Origin: Pseudomonas viridiflava
GTDB taxonomy: Bacteria > Pseudomonadota > Gammaproteobacteria > Pseudomonadales > Pseudomonadaceae
DNA length: 64,000 nucleotides
Assembly: GCA_900596015.1 (NCBI GenBank)
Contig: UVIF01000012.1
Coordinates: 372,001 to 436,000 of the forward strand
Direction of reading: 5' to 3'
The notes below the pieces were generated by a model. That model saw only the letters and a program-made list of their open reading frames with translations, was not told the origin of the DNA and did no database searches. Made by a program: the position numbers and the translations under genes. Shown here one piece after another: positions 7,395-17,060 of the stretch. Each line of letters starts with the position of its first letter. Position 1 is the first letter of the stretch.

Positions 7395-10160
7395 TCAGAG
7401 GGTTTTCAAAGGTGGCACGATGGCCTCGCGCTGGGAGGCCCAGTGCTCCACCAGTTCGCGCAACTGTGACATTTCGATCGGCTTGGCCATATGCCCGTCC
7501 ATGCCGGCCTGGCGCGCCTGCTCCTTGTGCTCACTGAGAATATGCGCGGTCAGCGCCACCACCGGTGTGCGCACGCGCTGGTTGCCCATTTCCCAGGCCC
7601 GCAACTGACGGGTCGCCGAGAAGCCGTCGAGAATCGGCATTTCACAGTCCATCAGCACCAGATCGTAACGCTGGGCCTTCATCGCCTTCAGGGCTTCCTC
7701 GCCATTACTGGCGGTGTCGGGATGCAGGTTCAGCTTGCCGAGCATGCCGCGGATCACCTTGGTGGAAATATTGTTGTCCTCGGCCACCAGAATACGAAAA
7801 TCACTGGGCAGGTCGATCGGCGCCAGGTGGGCGGCAGCGAGCGGCGGTGCCTCGCTTTCTCCGCGGTGGCTGAGCTCGTCGGCCAAGGTGGTCTTGAGGG
7901 TGTAGCCGGCCACCGGTTTGGCCAGGATGCGCTTGATGCCGGCATTGCGCGCCACGACCTTGCTCGGCGCGTTGCTGATGCCGGTCAGCATGATCAACAG
8001 AATGTCGTGGTTCAGGCTTGGATCTTCCTTGATCTTCGCGGCCAGTTGCATGCCGGTCATGCCGGGCATGTTCTGGTCCAGCAAGACCACGTCGAAATAG
8101 TCACGCAAGTGCGCTTTGGTCCGCAGCAAGGCCAAGGCTTCCTTGCCCGACGGCACGGAGCTGACATTCAGGCCCCAGGCACTGCACTGCTGCACCAGCA
8201 CCTTGCGGCATGTTTCGTTGTCGTCGACCACCAGCACCCGCGCGTTCTTGAGCGGCAGGTCAAGGTCCGAAGAAGGCTGCTCGAGCCGTTGCGGATCCAG
8301 CGGCAGGGTCAGCCACAGGGTGCTGCCATGCTCGCTGCCGCTCTTGATGCCGAAATCACCCTTCATCAACAGCACCAGTTGGCGTGCGATCACCAGCCCC
8401 AGGTGCCCGCTCAGGCGGTTGCCGTCGAGCAGGTTGGTGCTGCGCAACTCGGTGTGCAGCAGCGCTTCGCGTTCGGCGCCGGGCATTGGTTCGCCGCTGT
8501 CCTGCACGGCGATGCGCAAGCGCGGGGTGGCGCTGCGCTGGTCGAGCGCCACCACCAGCAGAATCTCGCCCTGGTCGGTCTTCTTCAGCGCGTTGTCCAG
8601 CAGGCTCAGCAGCGCCTGGCGCAGGCGTGTCGGATCGCCGCTGATGACTCGCGGAACCTGGGGCTGGGTAAAACTGATCAACTCGATGTTCTGCTGCTCG
8701 GCCTTGGCGCGAAAGATGTTGAGGCAATCTTCGATCAGGGCGTGCAGGTCGAACTGCACGTCGTCGAGCTCGATCTGCCCGGATTCGATCTTGGAGATGT
8801 CGAGGATCTCGTTGATCAGACCGAGCAGCTCGTTGCCGGCACTGTGGATGGTCTGTACGTAGTCGCGTTGCTTGACCGACAGCGGTGTGCCCAGCAACAG
8901 CTCGGTCATGCCCAGGACGCCGTTCATGGGGGTGCGGATCTCGTGGCTGAGCTTGGCCAGGAACTCTGCCTTGGCGTTGATCTCGGCAGTGCTGGCCGCC
9001 AATTGCCGGCTGGCGCTGAAGCGATCCTCGCTGATGCTGCGCAGGCGCTGGGTCAGCGCGGTATTGAGGATCACTCCGCCAACCATGGCGAACCCGAGCA
9101 AGGTAAAAATCAGCCACTGCGAGGGTGTGCGGGTCAGGCCCAGCAGCGCCGGCAATACCACCAGGCACCCCAGGTTGCACACCAGCAGGCCCAGGCAGAA
9201 GGTACGTGCCGGGCGATAGCCCTGCAGCCAGTGCCATATGCCGATCATCAACATGGTCATGCTGGTCAGGGCCAGCAGGCCGTAGGCGAAGAAGTTGAAC
9301 GGCAGGCCGTCGATGAACAGCAGCAACAGCCCGCATAGGGCGATCAGGGCAACCTCGGCCTTGATGATGCGGTTGGAGCGCTGATGGCCGCGCACGGCGA
9401 AGAAACGCAGGCAGAACATCAGCCCGGTCATCGATGCCAGCAGCAGCGCGCTGTAGGCTGCCGGTGTACGCGCCGCCGGCCACAGCGAAACCCAGGGGCC
9501 GGTGAAGTTGAACAGGATCAGGGCCGAGGCCAACAGGCAGGCCTGGGAGCAGGCCAGCCACAGGCTGCTGCTGGAACGGCGATGGGCGAAGCACATCAGG
9601 TTGTGCAGGATGAGCATCGCAACGCAGCCCAGCAGCAGCCCGAAGAGCAACGGCTCGCGTTGATCGGCGGCCGCTGCGGAGGAAGATTGCAGAACGATGC
9701 TGGGACGGATCTGGTGTTCCGAGGCGATACGCAGGTAGACGTCGAGCGGCTTCTGGCTTACCGGCAGGGTCAGCAGATGGTCGCTGCTGGCCAGTGGTGC
9801 TTCGGTGTTGACATCGGTGTCCGACGACACGCGTCTGATCAGCGTGTCGGCATCGAGCACATAGAAATCCAGGGCCTTCAGGTCAGGGCAGAAAATACGC
9901 AGCAACAATTCCTGGTCGGTCGCTGGCAGACGATAGTGCAGCCACAACGCGCCGTTGGGCCCGGCGGCGTTGACCTGGCGCAGTTGTACCGGGGCGAACT
10001 GGTTCTGGAAGCGTTCGGAGCGCACGTCGCCCAACTGCAGCCGGCCGTCCTCGTCCATCAACATCGACCAGCCGCCCGCCGACTCTGCCTGGGCGCCGAG
10101 CACACAGAGCAGGGCCAGCAGGCCAGCGGTGAATCCTATGGCAGTCCTGAGCCAGCGCAA
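7395..10160 (-). CDS. retS: RetS-like hybrid sensor kinase (7TMR-DISM, HisKA, HATPase, two receivers)
   Basis: A 921-residue inner-membrane hybrid kinase. It has a signal peptide (1-25), a periplasmic DISMED2-type sensor, seven membrane helices (about 180-390), HisKA with LSHEIRTPMNG and His406, an ATPase domain, and two receivers with acceptor aspartates near 695 and 838. In P. aeruginosa RetS binds GacS and blocks the Gac/Rsm switch to biofilm and type VI secretion. The name rests on identical architecture and on position next to purD-purH-fis-dusB, as I recall for PAO1. The ATPase G1 motif reads DSGEPMPG rather than D-x-G-x-G, so ATP binding may be weak. No Hpt domain is present. Confidence 0.8.
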   Translation of the reverse strand: MRWLRTAIGFTAGLLALLCVLGAQAESAGGWSMLMDEDGRLQLGDVRSERFQNQFAPVQLRQVNAAGPNGALWLHYRLPATDQELLLRIFCPDLKALDFYVLDADTLIRRVSSDTDVNTEAPLASSDHLLTLPVSQKPLDVYLRIASEHQIRPSIVLQSSSAAAADQREPLLFGLLLGCVAMLILHNLMCFAHRRSSSSLWLACSQACLLASALILFNFTGPWVSLWPAARTPAAYSALLLASMTGLMFCLRFFAVRGHQRSNRIIKAEVALIALCGLLLLFIDGLPFNFFAYGLLALTSMTMLMIGIWHWLQGYRPARTFCLGLLVCNLGCLVVLPALLGLTRTPSQWLIFTLLGFAMVGGVILNTALTQRLRSISEDRFSASRQLAASTAEINAKAEFLAKLSHEIRTPMNGVLGMTELLLGTPLSVKQRDYVQTIHSAGNELLGLINEILDISKIESGQIELDDVQFDLHALIEDCLNIFRAKAEQQNIELISFTQPQVPRVISGDPTRLRQALLSLLDNALKKTDQGEILLVVALDQRSATPRLRIAVQDSGEPMPGAEREALLHTELRSTNLLDGNRLSGHLGLVIARQLVLLMKGDFGIKSGSEHGSTLWLTLPLDPQRLEQPSSDLDLPLKNARVLVVDDNETCRKVLVQQCSAWGLNVSSVPSGKEALALLRTKAHLRDYFDVVLLDQNMPGMTGMQLAAKIKEDPSLNHDILLIMLTGISNAPSKVVARNAGIKRILAKPVAGYTLKTTLADELSHRGESEAPPLAAAHLAPIDLPSDFRILVAEDNNISTKVIRGMLGKLNLHPDTASNGEEALKAMKAQRYDLVLMDCEMPILDGFSATRQLRAWEMGNQRVRTPVVALTAHILSEHKEQARQAGMDGHMAKPIEMSQLRELVEHWASQREAIVPPLKTL

Positions 10161-10218
10161 GGCGAAATCCCTTCGTAGATGAATGCCTGATTATAGCCGC
10201 GTGCGCCATGAAACGTGT

Positions 10219-10242
10219 GTCGGGGGCTTGAAGCCCCCGACA
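10219..10242 (-). terminator. Terminator after purD
   Basis: A GTCGGGGGC / GCCCCCGAC stem with a TTGAA loop lies just past the purD stop, in the gap before retS. There is no long T-run on the leftward strand, so it may be only partly efficient. Confidence 0.65.
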
Positions 10243-10252
10243 GTCACCACGC

Positions 10253-11539
10253 TTATTTGCCGCTTTCGCGGGCAATGGCCCGGTAGCCGATGTCATGGCG
10301 ATAGAAACAACCCTGCCAATCGATCTTCGCAGCCAGTGCATAGGCCTGGCGCTGCGCGGCGCCGACGCTGTCGCCCAGTGCCGTGGCACACAGCACACGA
10401 CCACCGGCGGTGACCACCTGGCCATCCTTGAGCGCGGTGCCGGCATGGAATACCTTGCCGGTCTCGGCAGCCGCGGCATCCAGGCCGCCGATCGCATCAC
10501 CCTTGGCATAGTCGCCTGGATAGCCACCCGCCGCCAGCACGATGCCGACGCTCGGTCGTGGGTCCCACTGAGCCTCGACCTTGTCCAGCGCCTGGGCGAA
10601 AGCCGCTTCGATCAGCAGAATCAGGCTCGACTGCAGGCGCAGCATGACCGGTTGGGTTTCGGGGTCGCCGAAACGGCAGTTGAACTCGATGACCTTGGGG
10701 TTGCCGGCCTTGTCGATCATCAGCCCGGCATAGAGAAAACCGGTGTAGACATTGCCTTCGTCCGCCATGCCGCGCACGGTCGGCCAGATAACCTGATCCA
10801 TGACCCGCTGGTGAACCTCGGCGGTCACCACCGGGGCAGGGGAGTACGCACCCATGCCGCCGGTATTCGGACCGCTGTCGCCGTCGCCCACGCGCTTGTG
10901 GTCCTGGCTGGTGGCCATGGGCAGCACGTTCTTGCCATCGACCATGACGATGAAGCTGGCTTCCTCGCCGTCGAGGAATTCTTCGATGACCACCCGCGAG
11001 CCCGCCTCACCGAAGGCGTTGCCGGCAAGCATGTCGCGTACGGCGTCTTCGGCTTCCTGCAGGGTCATGGCAACGATGACGCCCTTGCCCGCAGCCAGGC
11101 CGTCGGCCTTGATCACGATCGGCGCACCTTTTTCACGCAGATAGGCCAGTGCGGGCTCGATCTCGGTGAAATTCTGGTAATCGGCGGTAGGAATCTTGTG
11201 CCGCGCGAGGAAATCCTTGGTGAAGGCTTTCGAACCTTCGAGCTGGGCCGCGCCTGCGGTCGGGCCGAAACAGTCCAGGTTGCGCGAGCGGAACAGGTCG
11301 ACCACGCCAGCCACCAGCGGCACTTCGGGGCCGACGATGGTCAGCGAAACGTTCTGTTCGGCGAAGTCCGCCAACTGCTCCAGTGCCAGCACGTCGATAG
11401 CGACGTTCTCGCACTTGGCCTCGGTGGCGGTACCGGCATTGCCCGGTGCCACGAAAACTTTCTGGACCCGTGGGTCCTGGGCGACTTTCCAGGCCAGCGC
11501 ATGCTCGCGCCCGCCGCTGCCAATGATCAATACGTTCAT
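10253..11539 (-). CDS. purD: Phosphoribosylamine-glycine ligase PurD
   Basis: A 428-residue ATP-grasp enzyme that joins glycine to 5-phosphoribosylamine, the second step of purine synthesis. The start MNVLIIGSGGREHALAWK is the classic GAR synthetase N-terminus, KADGLAAGKGVIVA is the ATP-grasp lid, and FNCRFGDPETQ is the metal-binding signature. Length is normal. It lies 148 bp downstream of purH in the same direction, with REP sequence between, so the two may share transcripts. Confidence 0.97.
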   Translation of the reverse strand: MNVLIIGSGGREHALAWKVAQDPRVQKVFVAPGNAGTATEAKCENVAIDVLALEQLADFAEQNVSLTIVGPEVPLVAGVVDLFRSRNLDCFGPTAGAAQLEGSKAFTKDFLARHKIPTADYQNFTEIEPALAYLREKGAPIVIKADGLAAGKGVIVAMTLQEAEDAVRDMLAGNAFGEAGSRVVIEEFLDGEEASFIVMVDGKNVLPMATSQDHKRVGDGDSGPNTGGMGAYSPAPVVTAEVHQRVMDQVIWPTVRGMADEGNVYTGFLYAGLMIDKAGNPKVIEFNCRFGDPETQPVMLRLQSSLILLIEAAFAQALDKVEAQWDPRPSVGIVLAAGGYPGDYAKGDAIGGLDAAAAETGKVFHAGTALKDGQVVTAGGRVLCATALGDSVGAAQRQAYALAAKIDWQGCFYRHDIGYRAIARESGK

Positions 11540-11599
11540 GGTTCAAAACCTCGGTAAAGCGGAATTCTGAGGGTGTTCGCGGTATACCGCGTAACCACC

Positions 11600-11682
11600 T
11601 GACGCGGCTCGCGCCGCTGCTACAGGGGCGGCGTACCCGTGAAACGTCACTGTAGGAGGCCGCAGCTTCAATGCGGCCGTCG
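11600..11682. repeat. REP-like elements between purH and purD
   Basis: GACGCGGCTCGCGCCGCTGC at 11601-11620 followed by TACAGGGG is the same REP class as the arms at 7288-7384. A second, different hairpin at 11650-11682 starts CTGTAGGAGGCCGCAGC and ends ATGCGGCC. Both could form RNA stems that attenuate or stabilise the purH-purD transcript. That effect is inferred. Confidence 0.6.
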
Positions 11683-11687
11683 CCAAA

Positions 11688-13295
11688 TCAGTGGCGGAAA
11701 TGGCGCATGCCGGTAAACACCATGGCGATCCCGGCTTCGTCAGCGGCCGCAATCACCTCGGCATCGCGCATCGAGCCGCCCGGTTGGATCACTGCGGTGA
11801 TGCCCACCTTGGCGGCATTGTCCAGGCCGTCGCGGAACGGGAAGAATGCATCCGACGCCATGACCGAGCCCTGCACCTGCAAGCCGGCATGTTCAGCCTT
11901 GATCGCTGCGATGCGCGCCGAATTCACCCGGCTCATCTGCCCGGCACCGACGCCGATGGTCTGGCGATTCCTGGCGTACACGATGGCATTGGACTTGACG
12001 TACTTGGCGACTTTCCAGGCGAAGATCAGATCATGAATCTCTTGCTCGCTGGGCGCCCGGCGCGTCACTACCTTGAGGTCATCGGCACCGATCATGCCGA
12101 TGTCGCGGCTCTGCACCAGCAGCCCACCGTTGACGCGCTTGTAGTCCCACGCCTCGGCACGCTCGGCCGACCACTGCCCGCAGGCCAGCAGGCGCACATT
12201 GGCCTTGGCCGCCACGATGGCGCGGGCTTCCTCGCTGACGCTCGGGGCAATGATCACTTCGACGAACTGACGCTCGACGATGGCCTTGGCAGTGGCCGCA
12301 TCCAGCTCGCGGTTGAAGGCAATGATGCCGCCGAACGCCGATTCGGTATCGGTGGCGTAGGCCAGCTCGTACGCCTGACGGATGCCGCCCTCGGCGTCCG
12401 GGCACACGGCCACGCCGCAGGGGTTGGCATGCTTGACGATGACGCAGGCCGGCTTGACGAAGCTCTTCACGCATTCCAGGGCAGCGTCGGTATCGGCCAC
12501 ATTGTTGTAGGACAGCTCCTTGCCCTGCAACTGGGTCGCCGTGGCAATGCCCACTTCGGCCGGCTGCGCCTCGACATAGAATGCCGCCTTCTGGTGCGGG
12601 TTCTCGCCGTAGCGCATTTCCTGGGCCTTGACGAACTGACTGTTGAAGGTCCGTGGAAACTCGCCGCGGCCTTCGGTGCCCAGACGCTCGCCGGTCTGGT
12701 CGATGGTACCCATGTAGTTGGCGATCATGCCGTCGTACGCGGCGGTATGCTCGAAGGCCTTGAGCATCAGGTCGAAGCGCTGTGCATAGGTCAGGCCGCC
12801 GGCCTTGAGCCCTGCCAGCACCTGGGCGTAGTCACTGGCATTGACCACGATGGCCACGTCCTTGTGGTTCTTCGCCGCCGAACGGACCATGGTCGGCCCG
12901 CCGATGTCGATGTTCTCGATGGCCGTGGGCAGGTCGCAGCCGGGCTTGGAAATCGTCGCCTGGAAGGGGTAGAGGTTGACCGCCACCAGATCGATCGGCT
13001 GGATGCCGTGCTCGGCCATGATCGCGTCGTCGGTACCGCGACGGCCGAGGATGCCGCCATGGATCTTCGGATGCAGGGTTTTCACGCGGCCATCCATCAT
13101 CTCGGCGAAGCCGGTGTAGTCGGCCACTTCCACAGCGGCCACAGCGTTGTCGCGCAGCAGCTTGAAGGTACCGCCGGTGGACAGGATCTCGACGCCAAGG
13201 GCTTCCAGTTCGCGGGCGAATTCAACGATTCCGGTCTTGTCGGAAACGCTGATCAAGGCGCGGCGGATCGGCAGGCGGGTGGTCTGGTCGGTCAT
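11688..13295 (-). CDS. purH: Bifunctional AICAR transformylase / IMP cyclohydrolase PurH
   Basis: A 535-residue enzyme for the last two steps of IMP synthesis. The N-terminal cyclohydrolase domain begins [17 protein letters not shown] and contains STGGTFKLL and [12 protein letters not shown]. The C-terminal transformylase domain includes [18 protein letters not shown] with the conserved KHxNPCG motif. I chose the ATG that gives [16 protein letters not shown]. An ATG six codons upstream is also in frame. It lies downstream of fis, separated by a strong terminator, so it probably has its own promoter. Confidence 0.97.
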   Translation of the reverse strand: MTDQTTRLPIRRALISVSDKTGIVEFARELEALGVEILSTGGTFKLLRDNAVAAVEVADYTGFAEMMDGRVKTLHPKIHGGILGRRGTDDAIMAEHGIQPIDLVAVNLYPFQATISKPGCDLPTAIENIDIGGPTMVRSAAKNHKDVAIVVNASDYAQVLAGLKAGGLTYAQRFDLMLKAFEHTAAYDGMIANYMGTIDQTGERLGTEGRGEFPRTFNSQFVKAQEMRYGENPHQKAAFYVEAQPAEVGIATATQLQGKELSYNNVADTDAALECVKSFVKPACVIVKHANPCGVAVCPDAEGGIRQAYELAYATDTESAFGGIIAFNRELDAATAKAIVERQFVEVIIAPSVSEEARAIVAAKANVRLLACGQWSAERAEAWDYKRVNGGLLVQSRDIGMIGADDLKVVTRRAPSEQEIHDLIFAWKVAKYVKSNAIVYARNRQTIGVGAGQMSRVNSARIAAIKAEHAGLQVQGSVMASDAFFPFRDGLDNAAKVGITAVIQPGGSMRDAEVIAAADEAGIAMVFTGMRHFRH

Positions 13296-13330
13296 CACGA
13301 TTTCCATCTTCAAAGCGTAGAAGTCAACAA

Positions 13331-13357
13331 AAAAGGCGAACCGCTGGGTCGCCTTTT
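13331..13357 (-). terminator. Rho-independent terminator after dusB-fis
   Basis: AAAAGGCGA and TCGCCTTTT form a nine-base-pair stem around a nine-base loop, followed on the leftward strand by a T-rich tail (TTTTTTGTTG). It lies 19 bases past the fis stop and insulates purH from the dusB-fis operon. Confidence 0.85.
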
Positions 13358-13375
13358 CTGGTTTGAATGCTTCGG

Positions 13376-13696
13376 TTACAGCAGGTCGTACTGTTTGAGT
13401 TTCTTGCGCAGGGTGCCTCGATTCAGGCCCAGCATCTCGCTGGCCTTGGTCTGGTTGCCCTTGACGTGGTTCATGACGCTTTCAAGCAGGGGAGCTTCGA
13501 CTTCGGACAGCACCAGGTTGTACACGTCCGTGACGGAGGCGCCCTCGAGGTGGGCGAAGTAGTTGTGCAACGCCTTCTCGACACTGCCGCGCAGGGTCTG
13601 GCCCTCTTCGCTCGGCGTGTTCAGATGCTGCTTGAGGTTTACATTGTCGCTCACAGGCGTTGTTCCACTCACTAAAGTCTCGCTCATCATCGTCAT
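13376..13696 (-). CDS. fis: DNA-binding protein Fis
   Basis: A 106-residue nucleoid protein that bends DNA and activates stable RNA promoters. The C-terminus [20 protein letters not shown] is the nearly invariant Fis helix-turn-helix, and [18 protein letters not shown] forms the dimer core. Its start overlaps the dusB stop by four bases (ATGA), reproducing the dusB-fis operon known from enteric bacteria and pseudomonads. The terminator 19 bp downstream ends the operon. Confidence 0.97.
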   Translation of the reverse strand: MTMMSETLVSGTTPVSDNVNLKQHLNTPSEEGQTLRGSVEKALHNYFAHLEGASVTDVYNLVLSEVEAPLLESVMNHVKGNQTKASEMLGLNRGTLRKKLKQYDLL

Positions 13697-14706
13697 GCGG
13701 CCACCTCTTTCGCGTCCCTTTCACCAAGGCTTCTATAGCGCTCGCCGAAAAACTCGCGAACGTTGGCGCATTGCTCTTGCGTCTCTTGCAGCCCATTGAA
13801 ATGGCTGCGAAATTCACGTCCGCCAGGCTGTGTACATAGGTACCAGCCAACATGCTTGCGGGCGATGCGCACGCCCATCACATCACCGTAGAAGGCGTGC
13901 AGGGCCTGCAGATGTTCCAGCAGAATGCTTTCCACTTCATTCAACTGCGGTGCCGGCAGCAGCTCGCCGGTGCGCAGGTAATGCTCGATCTCCCGGAAGA
14001 TCCAGGGCCGACCCTGCGCCGCACGTCCTATCAACAGGCCGTCGGCACCGGTCGCCTGCAGTACCTGCCGGGCTTTGTGCGGTGAATCGATGTCGCCGTT
14101 GGCGAAGACCGGGATGGACACCGCCTGCTTGATCGCAGCGATGGTGTCGTATTCGGCTTCGCCGGTGTAAAGGTCGGCGCGTGTGCGACCGTGCACCGCC
14201 AACGCGGCAATGCCCGACTGCTCGGCAATCTTTGCAACAGCGATGCCATTGCGGTTGGAGCGGTCCCAGCCCGTGCGAATCTTCAAGGTCACCGGCACAT
14301 CCACGGCGGCCACCACGGCTTCCAGAATCTGCGCCACCAGCGCTTCATCCTTGAGCAAGGCAGACCCCGCCGCCTTGTTGCACACCTTCTTCGCCGGACA
14401 GCCCATGTTGATATCAATGATCTGCGCCCCGGCCTCCACGTTCGCACGTGCCGCCTGCGCCAGCATCTGCGCGTCCCCTCCGGCGATCTGCACCGAGCGC
14501 GGCTCGGGATCGCCCTCGTGGACCATGCGCAGACGGGATTTGCGGCTGTTCCACAGGCTCATGTCGCTGGTGACCATTTCCGACACCACCAGGCCTGCGC
14601 CCAGGCGCTTGCACAACTGACGAAAGGGCTGATCGGTGACCCCGGCCATGGGGGCCAGGATCAGCGAGTTGTTCAAGGTGTATGGGCCGATGCGTACCGC
14701 CGACAT
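13693..14706 (-). CDS. dusB: tRNA-dihydrouridine synthase B
   Basis: A 337-residue FMN-dependent enzyme that reduces uridine in the tRNA D-loop. The N-terminus shows [15 protein letters not shown], and [15 protein letters not shown] (residues 96-110) holds the likely catalytic Cys103. [14 protein letters not shown] and [12 protein letters not shown] are FMN-site elements. The ATG is 51 bases behind a plausible promoter. The gene is translationally coupled to fis. Confidence 0.96.
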   Translation of the reverse strand: MSAVRIGPYTLNNSLILAPMAGVTDQPFRQLCKRLGAGLVVSEMVTSDMSLWNSRKSRLRMVHEGDPEPRSVQIAGGDAQMLAQAARANVEAGAQIIDINMGCPAKKVCNKAAGSALLKDEALVAQILEAVVAAVDVPVTLKIRTGWDRSNRNGIAVAKIAEQSGIAALAVHGRTRADLYTGEAEYDTIAAIKQAVSIPVFANGDIDSPHKARQVLQATGADGLLIGRAAQGRPWIFREIEHYLRTGELLPAPQLNEVESILLEHLQALHAFYGDVMGVRIARKHVGWYLCTQPGGREFRSHFNGLQETQEQCANVREFFGERYRSLGERDAKEVAA

Positions 14707-14757
14707 AGGACTTCCCTGTTGTGGGGCCGGATCATGAGAGTTCGAAAAAGGGTTGGC

Positions 14758-14785
14758 ATAATACCCGCTCTCGATGACGGGTTAA
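14758..14785 (-). promoter_or_regulatory. Probable dusB-fis promoter
   Basis: On the leftward strand TTAACC (14780-14785) and TATTAT (14758-14763) are separated by 16 bp and lie about 51 bases before the dusB ATG. This fits a sigma-70 promoter. fis promoters are growth-rate controlled in other bacteria. Nothing here proves that for this one. Confidence 0.5.
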
Positions 14786-14873
14786 AGATAGATTTGGATA
14801 AAATCTGAACAGTTATCTGCCCGCACGGACAGCTTTGAACGGGCGCAGGGCATCCGTACCCTGGCGCATCCGG

Positions 14874-15992
14874 CTATTCGGGCGAGCGGAAACTGAGGCT
14901 GTAATTGACCGCCGCAGGGCCTGGGTCGAGGATGTCCAGGGCAATGTGGATGGGCGTTTGCGGCGGCATCTCGGCCTTGCCGGCCAACTCGCCGTCGAGG
15001 TATTCGCTGGGCTTGAAGCGACGGCTGGCGATCAACTGCCCATTGAGATCGGCAAAGCGCAGCTCCAGCAGCGGGAAAGGCTGCGCGAACGCAGCGCGGT
15101 TGTAGATGATCGCATCCACCACCAGCGCCCCGGCGAACTCGGGATGGCTGCGCACCACCAGATTGCTGCTTTTTACCAGGGCAATATCGACCTTGGCCGG
15201 CACACTGCAGCCTATAACGGGGCACAGCTGCTGGAACAGCGGGCGGTACTGGTCCTGACGGGCCAGTTCGGCGAAATGGTAGACCACGTACTGCACGCCC
15301 AGGCCCAGCGCGGCAACGATCGCCAGGGCCAGCCACAACAGGCGCTTGCCCCAATGCGAGCGGGGCTTCTCCCATGCCAGCTGCATCGGCTCGTCGAGCA
15401 GGTCGGCCAGATCGTCTTCGTCGCGCAAGGCGGGTTCGTTGCGACTTGCCTGCACCTTGCGAGTGGTGTTGGATGCGGCAGCGGGCGGCTCGTCGCGGTC
15501 ATGCTCGTCGAGCGCCGACAAGCGACCGTGGCCATCCACCGAAGGCTCGTCATCGACATGGGTTTCGTCGAGGGGCTCGGGGCGGGAAAACGAAGGCTCG
15601 GTCCGCCTGGCAGGTGCTGGGGTCTGGTCTTCATCCAGTGTCGGCAGCCGTTCGATGATCGGTGGCAAGGCCGCCGTATCGGCATCGGCATCGGCATCGG
15701 CATCGGCATCGTCCCGGCGCGCGCTCAGGCTGTCCATTCTGGGAGCGTCACCCAGTTCGAGTCGATCCAGGTCGATGTCACCATTGGTCCACGGCCGCGG
15801 GGCCAGCTCCGGCGGTCTGGGCAAATTGGCCGGGGTCAGGGTCGCGCTCTGTTCGAGCAGCTGTCGGGCCGCATTGAAGACCTGCAGGCAGGAGCCGCAG
15901 CGAACCACGCCGCGCGCCACGCTCAACTGGTTGTGGCTGACGCGGAAGCTGCTTTGGCAATGCGGGCACTGGGTGACGAAACTCTCGCTCAT
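14874..15992 (-). CDS. Zinc-ribbon, DUF3426-type membrane protein
   Basis: A 372-residue protein of unknown function found next to prmA and dusB in pseudomonads. The N-terminus is an MJ0042-type zinc ribbon with cysteines 9, 12, 32 and 35 (CPHC and CGSC). A long acidic, low-complexity linker follows, then one membrane helix at about 215-238 and a periplasmic DUF3426 domain to the end. The linker includes a run of alternating Asp-Ala encoded by a hexanucleotide repeat at 15678-15711. A single-pass protein with a cytoplasmic metal ribbon suggests a regulatory or assembly role, but this is not known. Confidence 0.85.
   Translation of the reverse strand: MSESFVTQCPHCQSSFRVSHNQLSVARGVVRCGSCLQVFNAARQLLEQSATLTPANLPRPPELAPRPWTNGDIDLDRLELGDAPRMDSLSARRDDADADADADADTAALPPIIERLPTLDEDQTPAPARRTEPSFSRPEPLDETHVDDEPSVDGHGRLSALDEHDRDEPPAAASNTTRKVQASRNEPALRDEDDLADLLDEPMQLAWEKPRSHWGKRLLWLALAIVAALGLGVQYVVYHFAELARQDQYRPLFQQLCPVIGCSVPAKVDIALVKSSNLVVRSHPEFAGALVVDAIIYNRAAFAQPFPLLELRFADLNGQLIASRRFKPSEYLDGELAGKAEMPPQTPIHIALDILDPGPAAVNYSLSFRSPE
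15678..15711. repeat. Hexanucleotide repeat (ATCGGC)n in the DUF3426 gene
   Basis: Five full copies of ATCGGC plus four further bases, encoding alternating Asp-Ala in the acidic linker. A change in copy number would keep the reading frame and only lengthen or shorten the linker. Confidence 0.9.
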
Positions 15993-16033
15993 GCGCAGGT
16001 CCTGGTAGGGCCGGGGGACATTCTGGATGGGGC

Positions 16034-16912
16034 TCAGCGGCGCCGGCCGCTGATGCGTACCCAGCCGTCACGGTTGGCAATCGGATCCAGCTCGAAGTCC
16101 CGCGCGTAGGCTGCCGCGACTTCTTCGCCCTGTTCGGCCAGGATGCCGGACAGCGCCAGCAGGCCGCCAGGTCGGACCAATCCGCTGAGCTGGGGTGCGA
16201 GGCTGACCAGCGGACCTGCAAGAATGTTGGCGACCAGCACATCGGCCTGCTGAGCGGGGAGGTCGGCAGGCAGGTACACCGGGAAGCGATCGTCAGCAAT
16301 GCCATTGCGCTGGGCGTTGTCGCGTGAAGCCTCCAGCGCCTGCACATCGATGTCGGTGCCGACCGCCTGACGTGCGCCCAACAGCAACGCAGCGATGGCC
16401 AGAATGCCCGAACCGCAGCCGAAATCCAGCACCTGCGTGTCCTGCAGTTGCTGCCCGTCCAGCCATTCCAGGCACAGTGCCGTAGTGGGATGCGTGCCGG
16501 TGCCGAACGCCAGGCCTGGGTCCAGCAGCAGATTGACCGCCTCAGGCTCGGGAGCTTCGTGCCAGCTGGGCACGATCCACAAGCGGCGGCCGAAGCGCAT
16601 GGGCTGGAAATTGTCCATCCAGCTGCGCTCCCAGTCCTGGTCCTCGATCACTTCGGCGTGATGCTCGGGCAGGGTGGCGCTGGTCAGCAACTGCAAGTGG
16701 GCAAACACTGCGCCGGCGTCGGTGTCGGCTTCGAACAGCGCCAGCAGGTGGGTATGCGACCAGAGCGGCGTGGTATTGAGTTCGGGCTCGAAGATCGGCT
16801 GGTCTTCGGCATCCATGAACGTCACGGACACGGCGCCGACTTCCAGCAGGGCATCTTCATAGGTTTCGGCTTGTTCTGGGCTGATGGCCAGACGGACTTG
16901 CAGCCAAGGCAT
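16034..16912 (-). CDS. prmA: Ribosomal protein L11 methyltransferase PrmA
   Basis: A 292-residue methylase that trimethylates several amino groups of ribosomal protein L11. The start [20 protein letters not shown] is typical, and the SAM site [20 protein letters not shown] lies near residues 158-177. The frame is open 12 codons upstream, but the ATG at 16910-16912 matches the family start. It follows accC in the same direction across a terminator. Confidence 0.96.
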   Translation of the reverse strand: MPWLQVRLAISPEQAETYEDALLEVGAVSVTFMDAEDQPIFEPELNTTPLWSHTHLLALFEADTDAGAVFAHLQLLTSATLPEHHAEVIEDQDWERSWMDNFQPMRFGRRLWIVPSWHEAPEPEAVNLLLDPGLAFGTGTHPTTALCLEWLDGQQLQDTQVLDFGCGSGILAIAALLLGARQAVGTDIDVQALEASRDNAQRNGIADDRFPVYLPADLPAQQADVLVANILAGPLVSLAPQLSGLVRPGGLLALSGILAEQGEEVAAAYARDFELDPIANRDGWVRISGRRR

Positions 16913-16997
16913 GGCAGGCACCTTCGATCTAAACGGGGGGCGCAGCACGGTCGCTGCGACAAGCGCGCCAGTTTACGCGAGGAGACGCGCGAGGACC

Positions 16998-17031
16998 AAA
17001 AAAAACCCGGCTCGAAGGCCGGGTCTTTTTT
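16998..17031 (-). terminator. Rho-independent terminator after accBC
   Basis: ACCCGGC and GCCGGGT form the stem with a five-base TCGAA loop region, and the leftward strand continues into a run of seven T. It lies about 30 bases beyond the accC stop and separates it from prmA. Confidence 0.9.
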
Positions 17032-17060
17032 ACATCCATACCTTTATGTCTACAACAGAA

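Noticed and set aside
7491-9338. 615-codon frame opposite retS
   Set aside because: Gln- and Ala-rich translation without recognisable motifs, wholly within the kinase gene.
11691-13562. 623-codon frame opposite purH
   Set aside because: Composition of a shadow frame. purH is unambiguous on the other strand.
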